In this document: piece by piece, positions 50,413-61,246 of the stretch
Position numbering within the stretch: the first letter of the stretch is position 1
How the letters are laid out: the number at the start of each line of letters is the position of its first letter
Assembly (NCBI RefSeq): GCF_023715885.1
Contig: NZ_JAMBOY010000006.1
Coordinates: 124,001-188,000, forward strand
Length of the DNA stretch: 64,000 nt
Source of the DNA: Microbacterium hydrocarbonoxydans
Lineage (GTDB): Bacteria > Actinomycetota > Actinomycetes > Actinomycetales > Microbacteriaceae
Reading direction: 5' to 3'
Notes under the pieces: generated by a model
Databases searched by the model: none
What the model was told of the DNA's origin: nothing
What the model saw: the letters and a program-made list of their open reading frames with translations, nothing else
Program-made: the position numbers and the translations under genes

Positions 50413-51354
50413 TCAGTTCGGGGCGGCCAGTATCCCCTGCAGCCAGCCGGAGGAGCGCACCTGGGCGGCGCCGGCAGCCGCGACTCGGGCCTGCAGCTCG
50501 CGATCGCTGGTGACCGCCACCACGTACGCACCGCTGGCGACCCGGCGCTCGACCTCGGCGACGACCGCGTCATCCCCTCCGGCATCCGCCTCCACGAGCG
50601 AGACCACGCCGGCCGGAAGCAGCGCGTCGTCGTCATCGGCGTCAGGGTCGGGAGCATCGATGCCCCGCGCCGCCCCTTCGACGACGAGCGCGATCGGCGG
50701 GAACCAGGCACTGCCACCGAGGTCGATGTCGGATCCCGCCACGGACAGCCCGTTCAGGCTCTCAGCCAACCGACGCGCGGCGCCCGCGCGATCCTTCCAC
50801 CAGCCGTTCGGCACCGACCCCACCACGTTCGCCGCATCGACGACGAGCGACGGGCGCACCGCGAGCAGCGCCCGCAGCGTCGGCCACGCCCGTCTGAATC
50901 CGGGATGCAGCGGCCGAGTGCCGACCTCGTCGACGGGCACCCACTCCAGCGCGACGCTCTCGGGGTCGCTGATCACCGGGTCGAACGGCTCGACCACATC
51001 GGCGATCACCGTCGTGTACGACCAGACGTCGAGGTCGAGCACACTCGTGAATCGAGGCCGCACCGCGGCATCCGGCACGCCCGCTTCCTCCTGAGCTTCA
51101 CGAACCGCCCCGATGATCGCACTCTCCCCCTCGTGCAGCGCGCCGCCGGGAAGCCCCCAGGTTCCGCCGAAGTGGCTCCACGCGACACGGTGCTGCAGCA
51201 GGATCCCGCGCTCCGGATCGACCGCCAGCAGGCCCGCCGCTCCGAACCTACCCCAGTACTTCTCACCCGACGGGGCCACGACCCAGGCATCGCCGGGATC
51301 ACGCGGCCCGGACGGGCGGCGGGGCTCACCGGCAGCGGGGGGAACGACAGTCAC
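50413..51354 (-). CDS. Nudix hydrolase fused to a NYN/PIN-like domain
   Basis: 313 aa from GTG 51354. N-terminal Nudix domain (about 35-160) with a complete Nudix box GALHEGESAIIGAVREAQEEAG (71-92). The C-terminal half (168-313) begins SLVVDAANVVGSVPNGWWKDRAGAARRL and ends AVTSDRELQARVAAAG, the Asp-rich pattern of NYN/YacP-like PIN nucleases. The combination suggests nucleotide or RNA-end processing, but substrate is unknown. Convergent with the HNH gene across 31 nt that hold only a weak GC palindrome. Confidence 0.82.
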   Translation of the reverse strand: MTVVPPAAGEPRRPSGPRDPGDAWVVAPSGEKYWGRFGAAGLLAVDPERGILLQHRVAWSHFGGTWGLPGGALHEGESAIIGAVREAQEEAGVPDAAVRPRFTSVLDLDVWSYTTVIADVVEPFDPVISDPESVALEWVPVDEVGTRPLHPGFRRAWPTLRALLAVRPSLVVDAANVVGSVPNGWWKDRAGAARRLAESLNGLSVAGSDIDLGGSAWFPPIALVVEGAARGIDAPDPDADDDDALLPAGVVSLVEADAGGDDAVVAEVERRVASGAYVVAVTSDRELQARVAAAGAAQVRSSGWLQGILAAPN

Positions 51355-51414
51355 CCCCTCAGCCTTTCACAGCATCCGGGCATCGGCATCCGCGCCGGTC
51401 ACACGCGGGAACAG

Positions 51415-51449
51415 CGACGGGCCGTCCGCACGAAGCGGACGGCCCGTCG
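51415..51449. terminator. Terminator of the der operon
   Basis: 15-bp perfect stem CGACGGGCCGTCCGC with loop ACGAA, 11 nt after the der stop. The rest of the 106-nt gap to the Nudix gene has no other feature. Confidence 0.88.
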
Positions 51450-51460
51450 AGCACCGCGGT

Positions 51461-52981
51461 CTAGCGCTGACGCTTCTCGCGGACGCGCATGTTGACGACG
51501 ATCGGCGTTCCCTCGAACTCGTAGAGCTCACGCAGGCGACGCTGGATGAATCGGCGGTACCCCGGATCGAGGAACCCCGTCGTGAACAGCACGAACGTCG
51601 GCGGACGTGTCGACGCCTGCGTGCCGAACAGGATGCGCGGCTGCTTTCCGCCGCGCAGCGGGTGCGGGTGCTCGGCCACGAGCTCGGCGAGGAAGGCGTT
51701 GAACTTGCCCGTGGGGATGCGGCGGTCCCAGTTCTCCAGCGCGGTCTCGAGCGCCGGTACGAGCTTGTCGAGGTGGCGGCCGGTCTTCGCCGAGATGTTC
51801 ACGCGCGGGGCCCAAGCGACGTGAGCCAGGTCCTGCTCGATCTCCCGCTCCAGGTACCGACGGCGGTCGGCGTTCTCGAGATCCAGGTCGTTCAGGCGGT
51901 CCCACTTGTTGAACGCGAGCACGAGGGCACGGCCTGACTCGAGCACGAGATCGATGATGCGCACGTCCTGCTCGCTGATCGTCTCCGAGACGTCGAGCAC
52001 GACGACGGCGACCTCGGCCTTCTCGAGCGCGGCGGAGGTCCGCAGCGACGCGTAGAAGTCGGCACCCTGCGCCATGTGCACCCTGCGACGGATGCCGGCC
52101 GTGTCGACGAGCGTCCACAGCTTGCCGCCGAGCTCCACGATCTCGTCGACCGGGTCGCGGGTGGTGCCGGCGAGGTCGTTCACGACCACGCGCTCCTCCC
52201 CCGCCGCCTTGTTCAGCAGCGAGGACTTGCCCACGTTCGGGCGCCCGAGGATGGCGACCCGGCGCGGCCCGCCGATCTCGGCCTTCGCGACGGCCGAGAC
52301 GTCCGGCAGCTTCTTCAGCACGGCGTCCAGCAGATCGGCGACGCCGCGACCGTGGATCGCGGAGACGGGATGCGGTTCGCCGAGACCGAGGTTCCACAGC
52401 GCGGCGGCCTCGGGCTCCTGGCGGCTGTCGTCGATCTTGTTGGCGACGAGGAACACCGGCTTGCCGCTCTTGCGCAGCAGCTTCACGACGTGCTCGTCGG
52501 TGGAGGTGGCGCCGACCATCGCGTCGACGACGAAGAGGACGACGTCCGACAGGTCGATCGCGACCTCGGCCTGCGCAGCCACGGATCGATCGATGCCCTT
52601 CGCATCGGGCTCCCAGCCGCCGGTGTCGACGAGCGTGAAGCGACGATCGTTCCACTCCGCCTTGTACGTGACGCGGTCGCGCGTGACACCGGGCGTGTCC
52701 TCCACGACGGCCTCGCGACGGCCGAGGATGCGATTCACGAGCGCGGACTTGCCGACGTTCGGCCTGCCGACGATCGCCACCACGGGCAGTGCCGGCAGGA
52801 ACTGGATACCGTCCTCGCCCAGCGTCACGCCGGCGAGAAGCGCGGCATCCTCGTCGTCGAGCTCGTAGTCGGCGAGGCCGGCGCGCAGTGTCTCAGCGCG
52901 CTGCTCGGCCAGCTCCTCGTCGAGTGCGTCCATCTTCTCGGCGAGCTGGTCGGGGCCGCCCTCGTATTCGTCGTCAGCCAC
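51461..52981 (-). CDS. der: Ribosome-assembly GTPase Der (EngA)
   Basis: Essential tandem GTPase for 50S subunit maturation. 506 aa with an acidic N-terminal extension of about 65 aa. First G domain: GRPNVGKS (72-79), DTPG, NKID; second: [38 protein letters not shown]. The C-terminal KH-like domain is [18 protein letters not shown]. Overlaps cmk by 8 nt. Confidence 0.96.
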   Translation of the reverse strand: MADDEYEGGPDQLAEKMDALDEELAEQRAETLRAGLADYELDDEDAALLAGVTLGEDGIQFLPALPVVAIVGRPNVGKSALVNRILGRREAVVEDTPGVTRDRVTYKAEWNDRRFTLVDTGGWEPDAKGIDRSVAAQAEVAIDLSDVVLFVVDAMVGATSTDEHVVKLLRKSGKPVFLVANKIDDSRQEPEAAALWNLGLGEPHPVSAIHGRGVADLLDAVLKKLPDVSAVAKAEIGGPRRVAILGRPNVGKSSLLNKAAGEERVVVNDLAGTTRDPVDEIVELGGKLWTLVDTAGIRRRVHMAQGADFYASLRTSAALEKAEVAVVVLDVSETISEQDVRIIDLVLESGRALVLAFNKWDRLNDLDLENADRRRYLEREIEQDLAHVAWAPRVNISAKTGRHLDKLVPALETALENWDRRIPTGKFNAFLAELVAEHPHPLRGGKQPRILFGTQASTRPPTFVLFTTGFLDPGYRRFIQRRLRELYEFEGTPIVVNMRVREKRQR

Positions 52982-53648
52982 GGTGTGCTCCTCGGAGTCG
53001 TTCGATCACCGCGAGTACGGCGTCGATGGTCTGGGGGAAATCGAGCGCGGTCGAGTCGACGACCTCGACACCGTCGGCGGCATTGAGGAAGTCGACGACC
53101 GCGCTGTCGGAGGCATCGCGCTTGTGCAGGGCCTCGGCGACGGCCTGGGCGTTCTCTCCCGCGAGCTCGCCTGCGCGGCGCGCGGCGCGCACCTCGGGTG
53201 CGGCGGTGAGCAGAATACGGACCGGCGCGTCGGGTGCGACCACGGTGGTGATGTCGCGGCCCTCCACCACAACAGCCGGGTAGGGAGCCTCGGCGACGAG
53301 CGCCCGGAACAGACGGTTGACCTGTTCGCGCACCTCGGGCACGCGGGCGACGCCGCTCACGGCGCCGGAGACGCGCGGCTCACGGATCGCGTCGGTCACG
53401 TCGGAGTCACCCACGAGCACGGCGCGGTCGTCGGGGTCGAGACCCAGCCTGACCGGGAACTCGGATGCCGCGAGGCGCACCGACTCCGCGTCATCGGTGT
53501 CGGCACCGCGGTCGAGGACGTGCCAGGCGAGGGCCCGGTAGGCAGCCCCCGTGTCGAGGTACCCGAATCCGAGCCGGCGGGCGACCGCCTTCGAGACGCT
53601 CGACTTGCCGGACCCTGCAGGCCCGTCGATCGCGATGAAGTCAGTCAT
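52974..53648 (-). CDS. cmk: Cytidylate kinase
   Basis: Phosphorylates CMP and dCMP. 224 aa from the ATG at 53648 giving [20 protein letters not shown] (P-loop 9-16). [38 protein letters not shown] and KRDASDS are family motifs. Overlaps tyrA (8 nt) and der (8 nt). Confidence 0.95.
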   Translation of the reverse strand: MTDFIAIDGPAGSGKSSVSKAVARRLGFGYLDTGAAYRALAWHVLDRGADTDDAESVRLAASEFPVRLGLDPDDRAVLVGDSDVTDAIREPRVSGAVSGVARVPEVREQVNRLFRALVAEAPYPAVVVEGRDITTVVAPDAPVRILLTAAPEVRAARRAGELAGENAQAVAEALHKRDASDSAVVDFLNAADGVEVVDSTALDFPQTIDAVLAVIERLRGAHRG

Positions 53649-54792
53649 TCGTGGTCCCTGCAATCCGCCACCCGCGTTCCTGGAGTCCGGTGATCGCCCC
53701 GTGCAGTGCAGCGGGATCGACGCTGATCTCGGCGAGACCGAACTGTGCGCCCGGCGAGTGCTCGAGACGCAGATCCTCGACGTTGACGCCGAGCTCGCCC
53801 AGCTCGCCGAACAGCCGACCGAGCTGACCGGCCGTGTCGTCAACCATGACGACGAGGCTCTCGAAGCGACGGTTCTGGCCGTGCTTGCCCGGCAGGCGCT
53901 CGACACCGTCGTTGCCGTGCTTGATCGTCTCCGCGACCACGCGCCGCGCGCCCGGAGCGTCGGGAGCACGCAGCGCGTCAGACACCTCGCGGAGATCGTC
54001 TGCCAGCGCGTCGAGGATCTCCACGACCGGCCCGGCGTTCGCACCGAGGATCTGCACCCACAGCTCGGGAGCGGATGCCGCGATCCGCGTCGTGTCGCGC
54101 ACACCCTGGCCGGAGAGGCGCAGCGCGCCCTCGTCGGCGACCGCGAGCCGCGCGGCGAGCAGACTCGCGACGACCTGCGGCACGTGCGAGGTGAGCGCGA
54201 CCGACCGGTCGTGCTCCTCCGGGGTCATCTCCAGCGGCATCGCTCCGACGTCCAGCGCGAGCGCCTCGACAAGAGCGAGATCGGAGGCCTTGGTGTCCTC
54301 ATCCCGGCACACGACCCACGGTCGTCCGATGAAGAGATCGGCTCGGGCGGAGATCGCTCCGCCGCGTTCCCGACCGGCGAGCGGGTGGGAGCCGATGTAG
54401 CGGGTGATGTCGACGCCGCGCTTCTGGAGGGCGAGGAACGGCTCGAGCTTGACGCTCGCGACATCCGTGACCACGGCGTCGGGGAATCGCGCCAGCTCGG
54501 CTTCGATCACATCGGCGGTGACGTCGGGCGGCACGGCCACCACGACGAGCGCGGGGGTGTCGGCATCCGCCGCCGCCCGTCCCGCGCCGTAGTCGATCGC
54601 AAGACGCAGCTGTGCGGGCGACGTGTCGGCGAGCACGACGTCGACGCCCTTCGTCCGGAGCGCGTGCCCGATGCTCGCGCCGAGCAGGCCGGCGCCGACG
54701 ATGCGGACGGTGCCGGACAGACGGGTCGCGACGCGCGGCGCGGACACGCCGGTCGTCGGCACCTCGCCGGGCGCACTCGTCGTCTCGGTCAC
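53641..54792 (-). CDS. tyrA: Prephenate dehydrogenase with C-terminal ACT-like domain
   Basis: Tyrosine biosynthesis: NAD(P)-dependent oxidative decarboxylation of prephenate. 383 aa. Rossmann loop [12 protein letters not shown] (31-42); active-site block [16 protein letters not shown]; helical domain [18 protein letters not shown]; the C-terminal part (about 315-383, [29 protein letters not shown]) is ACT-like and suggests feedback control by tyrosine. Sits between rluB and cmk in the scp operon, with overlaps on both sides. Confidence 0.93.
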   Translation of the reverse strand: MTETTSAPGEVPTTGVSAPRVATRLSGTVRIVGAGLLGASIGHALRTKGVDVVLADTSPAQLRLAIDYGAGRAAADADTPALVVVAVPPDVTADVIEAELARFPDAVVTDVASVKLEPFLALQKRGVDITRYIGSHPLAGRERGGAISARADLFIGRPWVVCRDEDTKASDLALVEALALDVGAMPLEMTPEEHDRSVALTSHVPQVVASLLAARLAVADEGALRLSGQGVRDTTRIAASAPELWVQILGANAGPVVEILDALADDLREVSDALRAPDAPGARRVVAETIKHGNDGVERLPGKHGQNRRFESLVVMVDDTAGQLGRLFGELGELGVNVEDLRLEHSPGAQFGLAEISVDPAALHGAITGLQERGWRIAGTTND

Positions 54793-55583
54793 TCGTTCTC
54801 CTGCTGCTCGCCTGGCGCCGCGGCGACACCGGAATCACGGCGCGCGAGAGTCAACAGCGCACCGAGTTCGATTTTACTCAGTTCGCGTGTGCGACCAGCC
54901 GGGAGGGTTCCCAGGTGGAGGGGTCCGAACTGCCGGCGGACGAGCTCCGTGACCGGATGCCCCACCGCCGCCATCATCCGTCGCACGATGCGGTTGCGAC
55001 CGGAGTGCAGCGTGAGCTCCACGAGACTCGAACCGCGGGACGTGTCGAGGAGACGAGCCTTGTCGGCGGCGATCGGGCCGTCTTCCAGCTCGATCCCCTT
55101 CGTGAGCTTCGAGATCGTCTGCGCAGTGACCGCTCCGTCGACCTTGGCGATGTAGACCTTGGTGACACCGAACGACGGGTGCGCCAGCACGTGTGCGAGC
55201 TCGCCGTCGTTCGTGAGGACGAGCAGCCCGCTGGTCTCGGCGTCGAGACGGCCGACGTTGTAGAGACGCTCCTCGTAGTCCTTCGTGAACCGGCGCAGAT
55301 CGGGACGACCGCTCTCGTCGCGCATGCTGCTGACGACACCGGTCGGCTTGTTGAGCATGACGTAGCGCTTGGAGACGTCGAGCTGCACGGCCGTCCCGTC
55401 GACGTCGACGAGATCGGTCTCCGGGTCGATCCTCGTGCCGAGCTCGGTCACGGTGCGGCCGTTCACCCGGATGCGCCCCTCGACGATGTACTGCTCCACC
55501 ACGCGCCGCGACGCGACGCCGGCCGCGGCCAGCACCTTCTGCAGTCGGACGCCCTCGGGCGCAGAGCTCGTGTCTTCCATCAT
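54789..55583 (-). CDS. rluB: 23S rRNA pseudouridine synthase (RluB family)
   Basis: 264 aa. N-terminal S4 domain (VRLQKVLAAAGVASRRVVEQYIVEGRIRVNG) and RsuA-type catalytic motif GRLDAETSGLLVLTNDG with Asp114. C-terminal GRNRIVRRMMAAVGHPVTELVR is the family signature. ATGA-type 4-nt overlaps with scpB and tyrA. Confidence 0.93.
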   Translation of the reverse strand: MMEDTSSAPEGVRLQKVLAAAGVASRRVVEQYIVEGRIRVNGRTVTELGTRIDPETDLVDVDGTAVQLDVSKRYVMLNKPTGVVSSMRDESGRPDLRRFTKDYEERLYNVGRLDAETSGLLVLTNDGELAHVLAHPSFGVTKVYIAKVDGAVTAQTISKLTKGIELEDGPIAADKARLLDTSRGSSLVELTLHSGRNRIVRRMMAAVGHPVTELVRRQFGPLHLGTLPAGRTRELSKIELGALLTLARRDSGVAAAPGEQQENE

Positions 55584-56197
55584 CGGACCACTCCTTCATC
55601 GAAACCGTCGGCGCCGTCGTCGAGCAGCGGGGAGATCGGGGGGAGCTCGTCGAGGGAGTTGATCCCGAGGTGCTGCAGCAACGCGTCGGTGGTGCCGTAG
55701 TTGATCGCACCCGTCTCCGAATCGGCGAAGAGCTCGGTGATCAGTCCGCGTGCGAGGAGCGTGCGCACGACCGAGTCGACGTTGACCGCGCGGATCGAGG
55801 CGACCTGGCTGCGCGTCACGGGCTGCTTGTAAGCGATGACCGCGAGAGTCTCGAGAGCAGCCTGCGACAGTCGTGCCGGCGCCTGACCGCCGACGAACTC
55901 GGCGACCAGGGAGTCGTGGTCCTCGCGCACATAGAGACGCCACCCACCGCCCACCTCGCGCAGCTCGAAGCCGCGCCGTGGACCGCTGCCCCGCCCGTCG
56001 TAGTCGTCGACGAGCGTCTCGATCGTCTGACGCACGGCCGCCACCGGAGATCCGACGGCGGCGGCGAGGGCGACGAGGCCGATGGGTTCGTCGATGATCA
56101 GCAGGATCGCCTCGATCCGCTCCGCCAGCGGGGTCTCGAGAGGAGCGGTCGGGGCCGCCGCCTGCTCCTCGGTGGGCGCGGTCAGGTCATCGGTCAT
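55580..56197 (-). CDS. scpB: SMC complex subunit ScpB
   Basis: 205-aa kleisin-associated winged-helix protein of the condensin complex. LAERIEAILLIIDEPIGLVALAAAVGSP and LSQAALETLAVIAYKQPVTRSQVASIRAVNVDSVVRTLLARGLI are diagnostic. Overlaps scpA by 11 nt and rluB by 4 nt. Confidence 0.95.
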   Translation of the reverse strand: MTDDLTAPTEEQAAAPTAPLETPLAERIEAILLIIDEPIGLVALAAAVGSPVAAVRQTIETLVDDYDGRGSGPRRGFELREVGGGWRLYVREDHDSLVAEFVGGQAPARLSQAALETLAVIAYKQPVTRSQVASIRAVNVDSVVRTLLARGLITELFADSETGAINYGTTDALLQHLGINSLDELPPISPLLDDGADGFDEGVVR

Positions 56198-57065
56198 AGT
56201 CGGCCCCCAGGCTCGCGAGTGTCTCGTCCGACCAGGAGTCGGCGGCCCAGCGCAGCGTGAGCTCGCCGAGCGGTTCCAGTTGTTCGAAGCTCAGTGCGGC
56301 GTGCCGATACAGCTCCAGCACGGAGATGAAGCGCGCGACGACGATGCCCGGTTCGCGGATGCCGGACACCAGCTCGCGGAAGCTCAGCGACTCCGTGCCG
56401 CGCAGCAGCGTGACGACGATCGCCGCCTGTTCGCGGATGCTGACGAGCGGAGCGTGCAGATGGTCGAGGCCGACGTGCGGGATCTCCTTCGGCGCGAACG
56501 CGAGCAGCGCGAGTGCCGCGAAGTCGTCGACGCTGAGCGACCAGACCAGTTCGGGCGTCTGCGTGCGGTGTTTCTCGTCGAGCCGCACCGCCCGGACGTG
56601 TCGGCGATCCTCCCGCTGCAGGCAGCGCGAGAACCAGGCCGACACCTCTTTGAACGCGCGGTACTGCAGCAGCCGGGCGAACAGCAGATCGCGTGCTTCG
56701 AGGAGCGCCACGGCCTCGGCATCCACCAGCTCTCCCTGCGGCAGGAGTCCGGCGACCTTCATGTCGAGAAGCGTGGCGGCCACGACGAGGAACTCCGATG
56801 CCTGATCCAGCTCCTCATCGTCGTCGAGGTGCTGCAGGTACGCGATGAACTCGTTCGTGACCGCGCTCAACGAGACCTCGGTGATGTCCATCTCGTGCTT
56901 CGAGATGAGGTTCAGCAGCAGGTCGAACGGTCCGTCGAAGTTCGACAGCGAGACCCGGAACCCCGCCTCGGGCTCGCCGGAGGCCGATTCGGATGCCGCG
57001 GCTGTCGCCTCGTCCGGTCCGACGGACGCGAGCGTCTCAGGAGTCTCGTCAGGCGACGGCGCCAC
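56187..57065 (-). CDS. scpA: SMC complex kleisin subunit ScpA
   Basis: 292 aa. After an acidic N-terminal extension (about 35 aa), the kleisin core starts FRVSLSNFDGPFDLLLNLISKHEMDITEVSL, followed by FLVVAATLLDMKVAGLLP and a C-terminal winged helix (VARFISVLELYRHAALSFEQ). Bridges SMC heads in chromosome compaction. Overlaps parA by 17 nt. Confidence 0.95.
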   Translation of the reverse strand: MAPSPDETPETLASVGPDEATAAASESASGEPEAGFRVSLSNFDGPFDLLLNLISKHEMDITEVSLSAVTNEFIAYLQHLDDDEELDQASEFLVVAATLLDMKVAGLLPQGELVDAEAVALLEARDLLFARLLQYRAFKEVSAWFSRCLQREDRRHVRAVRLDEKHRTQTPELVWSLSVDDFAALALLAFAPKEIPHVGLDHLHAPLVSIREQAAIVVTLLRGTESLSFRELVSGIREPGIVVARFISVLELYRHAALSFEQLEPLGELTLRWAADSWSDETLASLGADYDR

Positions 57066-57939
57066 GGGCGACCAGCTCCCGCGCCAGCCGCAGGTACGCC
57101 TGGGCGGCGGCGTGCTCCGGAGCGAATTCGGTGATGGGGACGCCGGAGACGGACGCGTCGGGGAACTTCACGGTCCGGCCGATGACGGTTTCGAGCACGT
57201 CGTCGCCGAACGCCTCGACCACGCGCTCCAGCACCTCGCGCGAGTGCAGCGTGCGCGGGTCGTACATCGTGGCGAGCAGGCCGTCCATCGTGATGGACGG
57301 GTTCAGCCGGTCGCGCACCTTGTCGATCGTCTCGATGAGCAGTGCGACGCCGCGGAGCGCGAAGAACTCGCATTCGAGCGGGATGATGACGCCGTGAGCG
57401 GCGGTCAGAGCGTTCACCGTCAGCAGACCGAGCGACGGCTGGCAGTCGATGAGGATGACGTCGTACTCCCCCGCGACCTGGCGCAGCACACGCGCGAGGA
57501 TCGTCTCGCGCGCGACCTCGTTGACGAGGTGCACCTCCGCGGCCGAGAGGTCGATGTTGGCGGGCATGACGTCGAGGCCGTCGACGCTCGTGTGCACGAT
57601 CGCCTCGTGCGCATCGCGCTTCGTGTCGAGCAGCAGATCGTAGATCGTCGTCACGTCGTGCGTCTGGATGCCGAGGCCCGCCGACAGCGCACCCTGCGGG
57701 TCGAAGTCGACGGCGAGCACCTTGCGGCCGTACTCCGCGAGGGCGGCGGCGAGGTTGATCGACGTCGTGGTCTTGCCCACTCCGCCCTTCTGGTTGCAGA
57801 GGGCGATGATGCGAGCCGGTCCGTGCGAGGCCAGCGGCTCAGGAGTGGGGAACCCGTGATACGGCCGGCCGGTCGGTCCGAGGGGTGTCTCGTCGGCCTT
57901 CCGTGCCTTCGCCCTGGACTTCGCCGCTTTCTCCGCCAC
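57049..57939 (-). CDS. parA: ParA-family ATPase upstream of scpAB
   Basis: 296 aa from the GTG at 57939; GGAG lies 5 nt upstream. Basic N-terminal tail (EKAAKSRAKARKADE), deviant Walker A CNQKGGVGKTTTSIN, AVDFDPQGALSAGLG and LIDCQPSLGLLTVNAL. It corresponds to Rv1708 rather than the origin-proximal parA, since no parB is here. Co-transcribed with the condensin genes, suggesting a role in chromosome organisation (inference). Confidence 0.9.
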   Translation of the reverse strand: MAEKAAKSRAKARKADETPLGPTGRPYHGFPTPEPLASHGPARIIALCNQKGGVGKTTTSINLAAALAEYGRKVLAVDFDPQGALSAGLGIQTHDVTTIYDLLLDTKRDAHEAIVHTSVDGLDVMPANIDLSAAEVHLVNEVARETILARVLRQVAGEYDVILIDCQPSLGLLTVNALTAAHGVIIPLECEFFALRGVALLIETIDKVRDRLNPSITMDGLLATMYDPRTLHSREVLERVVEAFGDDVLETVIGRTVKFPDASVSGVPITEFAPEHAAAQAYLRLARELVARGAVA

Positions 57940-57968
57940 CGCTTCTCCTGCTCCCTCGTGCTTGGTCG

Positions 57969-57974
57969 ATTGTA
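57969..57974 (-). promoter_or_regulatory. -10 of the parA-scpA-scpB-rluB-tyrA-cmk-der operon
   Basis: TACAAT on the minus strand, near-consensus, about 30 nt upstream of the parA GTG. No clear -35. Confidence 0.6.
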
Positions 57975-58037
57975 GCGGCAGGCGCACGGCGGAGCCCTTC
58001 GCCGCGCGGCGGTGCCGGTCATCAGCGTCGGTCCCGA

Positions 58038-58940
58038 TCACCGCGCCCGAGGATGCGAGGTCGCGTAGACGTCGCGCAGCGTGTCGACGGACACGTGGGT
58101 GTAGATCTGCGTCGTGGCCACGGAGGCGTGCCCCAGGAGCTCCTGCACCACCCGCACATCGGCGCCGCCCTGCAGCAGGTGGGTCGCGAACGAGTGCCTC
58201 AGCGTGTGCGGCGACACCTCCGACGTGATCTGGGCGCGCTCCGCGGCATCCCGGATCACGAGCCAGGCGCTCTGCCTCGACAGCGGTGCTCCCCGAGCTC
58301 CGAGGAACAGCCGCGCCGAGGCTCGGCCCTTCGCGGCGAGATCTGGCCGCACACGAGTGAGATAGGCGTCGACGGCAGCGCGGGCATACGAGCCGAGGGG
58401 AACGATGCGCTCTTTCGACCCTTTGCCCCGTAGCCGCAGCACGTCCCCGTGCGAGACGTCGTCGACATCGAGGTTCACCGCCTCCGAGACACGCGCGCCG
58501 GTCGCATAGAGGAGCTCGAGCAGGGCACGATCGCGGATGCCGATCGGCTCCTCGGCCGACGGAGCGGCCAGCAGGCGCTCGACCTGATCGATGGTGAGCG
58601 CCTTCGGCAGACGACGCGGCGCCTTCGGCGGTCGCAGACGCCCGCTCGGATCGTCGTCGTCGATGCCCTCGCGCGCCAGGAAACGATGCCACCCGCGTAC
58701 CGACGACTGCAGTCTCGCAAGACTCGTCGCCGCCGGCGCGGGGTCCGCGGACGACCGCTCCGCGATGAAGCGCCCCACGATCGCGGGTGTGATCTCCGCC
58801 GAGTCGGCGATTCCGTCAGCGGTCAGCCACTCGAGATAGCCGGTGAGATCGCGCCGATAGGCGGCGATCGTGTGTTCGCTCAGCCCACGCTCGATCGTGA
58901 CATGGCGCAGGTACGAGTCGAACGCACGGTCGAGCTGCAT
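58038..58940 (-). CDS. xerD: Tyrosine recombinase XerD
   Basis: 300-aa recombinase resolving chromosome dimers at dif with XerC. N-terminal SAM-like domain MQLDRAFDSYLRHVTIERGLSEHTIAAYRRDL. Catalytic residues visible: Arg in ATGARVSEAVNL, Lys in GKGSKERIVPL, HTLRHSFATHLL (HxxR), His/nucleophile region LGHASVATTQIYTHV with Tyr. ATG at 58940, 2 nt after the Nudix stop. Confidence 0.93.
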   Translation of the reverse strand: MQLDRAFDSYLRHVTIERGLSEHTIAAYRRDLTGYLEWLTADGIADSAEITPAIVGRFIAERSSADPAPAATSLARLQSSVRGWHRFLAREGIDDDDPSGRLRPPKAPRRLPKALTIDQVERLLAAPSAEEPIGIRDRALLELLYATGARVSEAVNLDVDDVSHGDVLRLRGKGSKERIVPLGSYARAAVDAYLTRVRPDLAAKGRASARLFLGARGAPLSRQSAWLVIRDAAERAQITSEVSPHTLRHSFATHLLQGGADVRVVQELLGHASVATTQIYTHVSVDTLRDVYATSHPRAR

Positions 58941-58942
58941 GC

Positions 58943-59525
58943 TCAGGCCCGGTCTCGCAGCCTCTGCGCGGTCGCCAGCACGCCGATGGTGAGGATGCCG
59001 TTGCGCATCCGCCCCTCCATGACCGCGGCGATCACCGCGTCGAGCGGAACCCATTCGACGCGGATGTCGGCCTCCTCGTCCTCGCGCTCGTGCGCCGACG
59101 CCGCGGCCGAGATCCCCGTGGCGAGGAAGATGTGAATCACCTCGTCGTTGCCGCCGGGAGTGGTCCACGAGGAGACGAGCGGCTCCCAGTGGGCGGCGAC
59201 GAGATCGGCCTCCTCGGCCAACTCCCGCTGTGCGGCGACCAGCGGCTCCTCGCCGTCGACGTCGAGCAGGCCCGCGGGCAGCTCCCAGTCGCGATGACGG
59301 ATCGGGTGCCGGTACTGCTGGATCACCAGCACGCGCCCCTCGTCGTCGAGCGCGAGGATCGCCACAGCGCCGGTGTGCTCGACGTACTGACGACGGATCT
59401 CGCCGTCTCCGTACCGCACCCGGTCGTCGCGGACGTTCCAGACGGCGCCCTCGAACGCGAGCTCGCTCTGCACGACCTCTGGCTCGAAGGGTTCGTCGCG
59501 CAGCCCGCCCGCGACGACGGAGTTC

Positions 59526-59533
<8 letters not shown>
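58943..59533 (-). CDS. Nudix hydrolase, ADP-ribose pyrophosphatase-like
   Basis: 196 aa. Nudix core [29 protein letters not shown], with the one-residue-longer loop and EEAD ending usual for the Rv1700-type ADP-ribose pyrophosphatases; [16 protein letters not shown] follows. Overlaps pyrG by 8 nt and precedes xerD, the same order as Rv1699-Rv1701. Confidence 0.9.
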
Positions 59534-61223
<1,690 letters not shown>

Positions 61224-61231
61224 GGGCTTCT

Positions 61232-61237
61232 ATCCTA
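61232..61237 (-). promoter_or_regulatory. -10 element of pyrG-nudix-xerD
   Basis: TAGGAT on the minus strand in the 23-nt gap after recN, 8 nt before the GTG. Confidence 0.5.
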
Positions 61238-61246
61238 ACAGTTCGC

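Noticed and set aside
48615-50717. 700-codon minus-strand frame opposite the S4 and HNH genes
   Set aside because: Overlaps two genes with clear S4 and HNH motifs; no homology-like pattern.
52974-54104. N-terminal extension of cmk into tyrA (376-codon frame)
   Set aside because: The extension is antisense-like Ser/Arg-rich sequence; cmk has a good ATG at 53648 giving the standard P-loop start.
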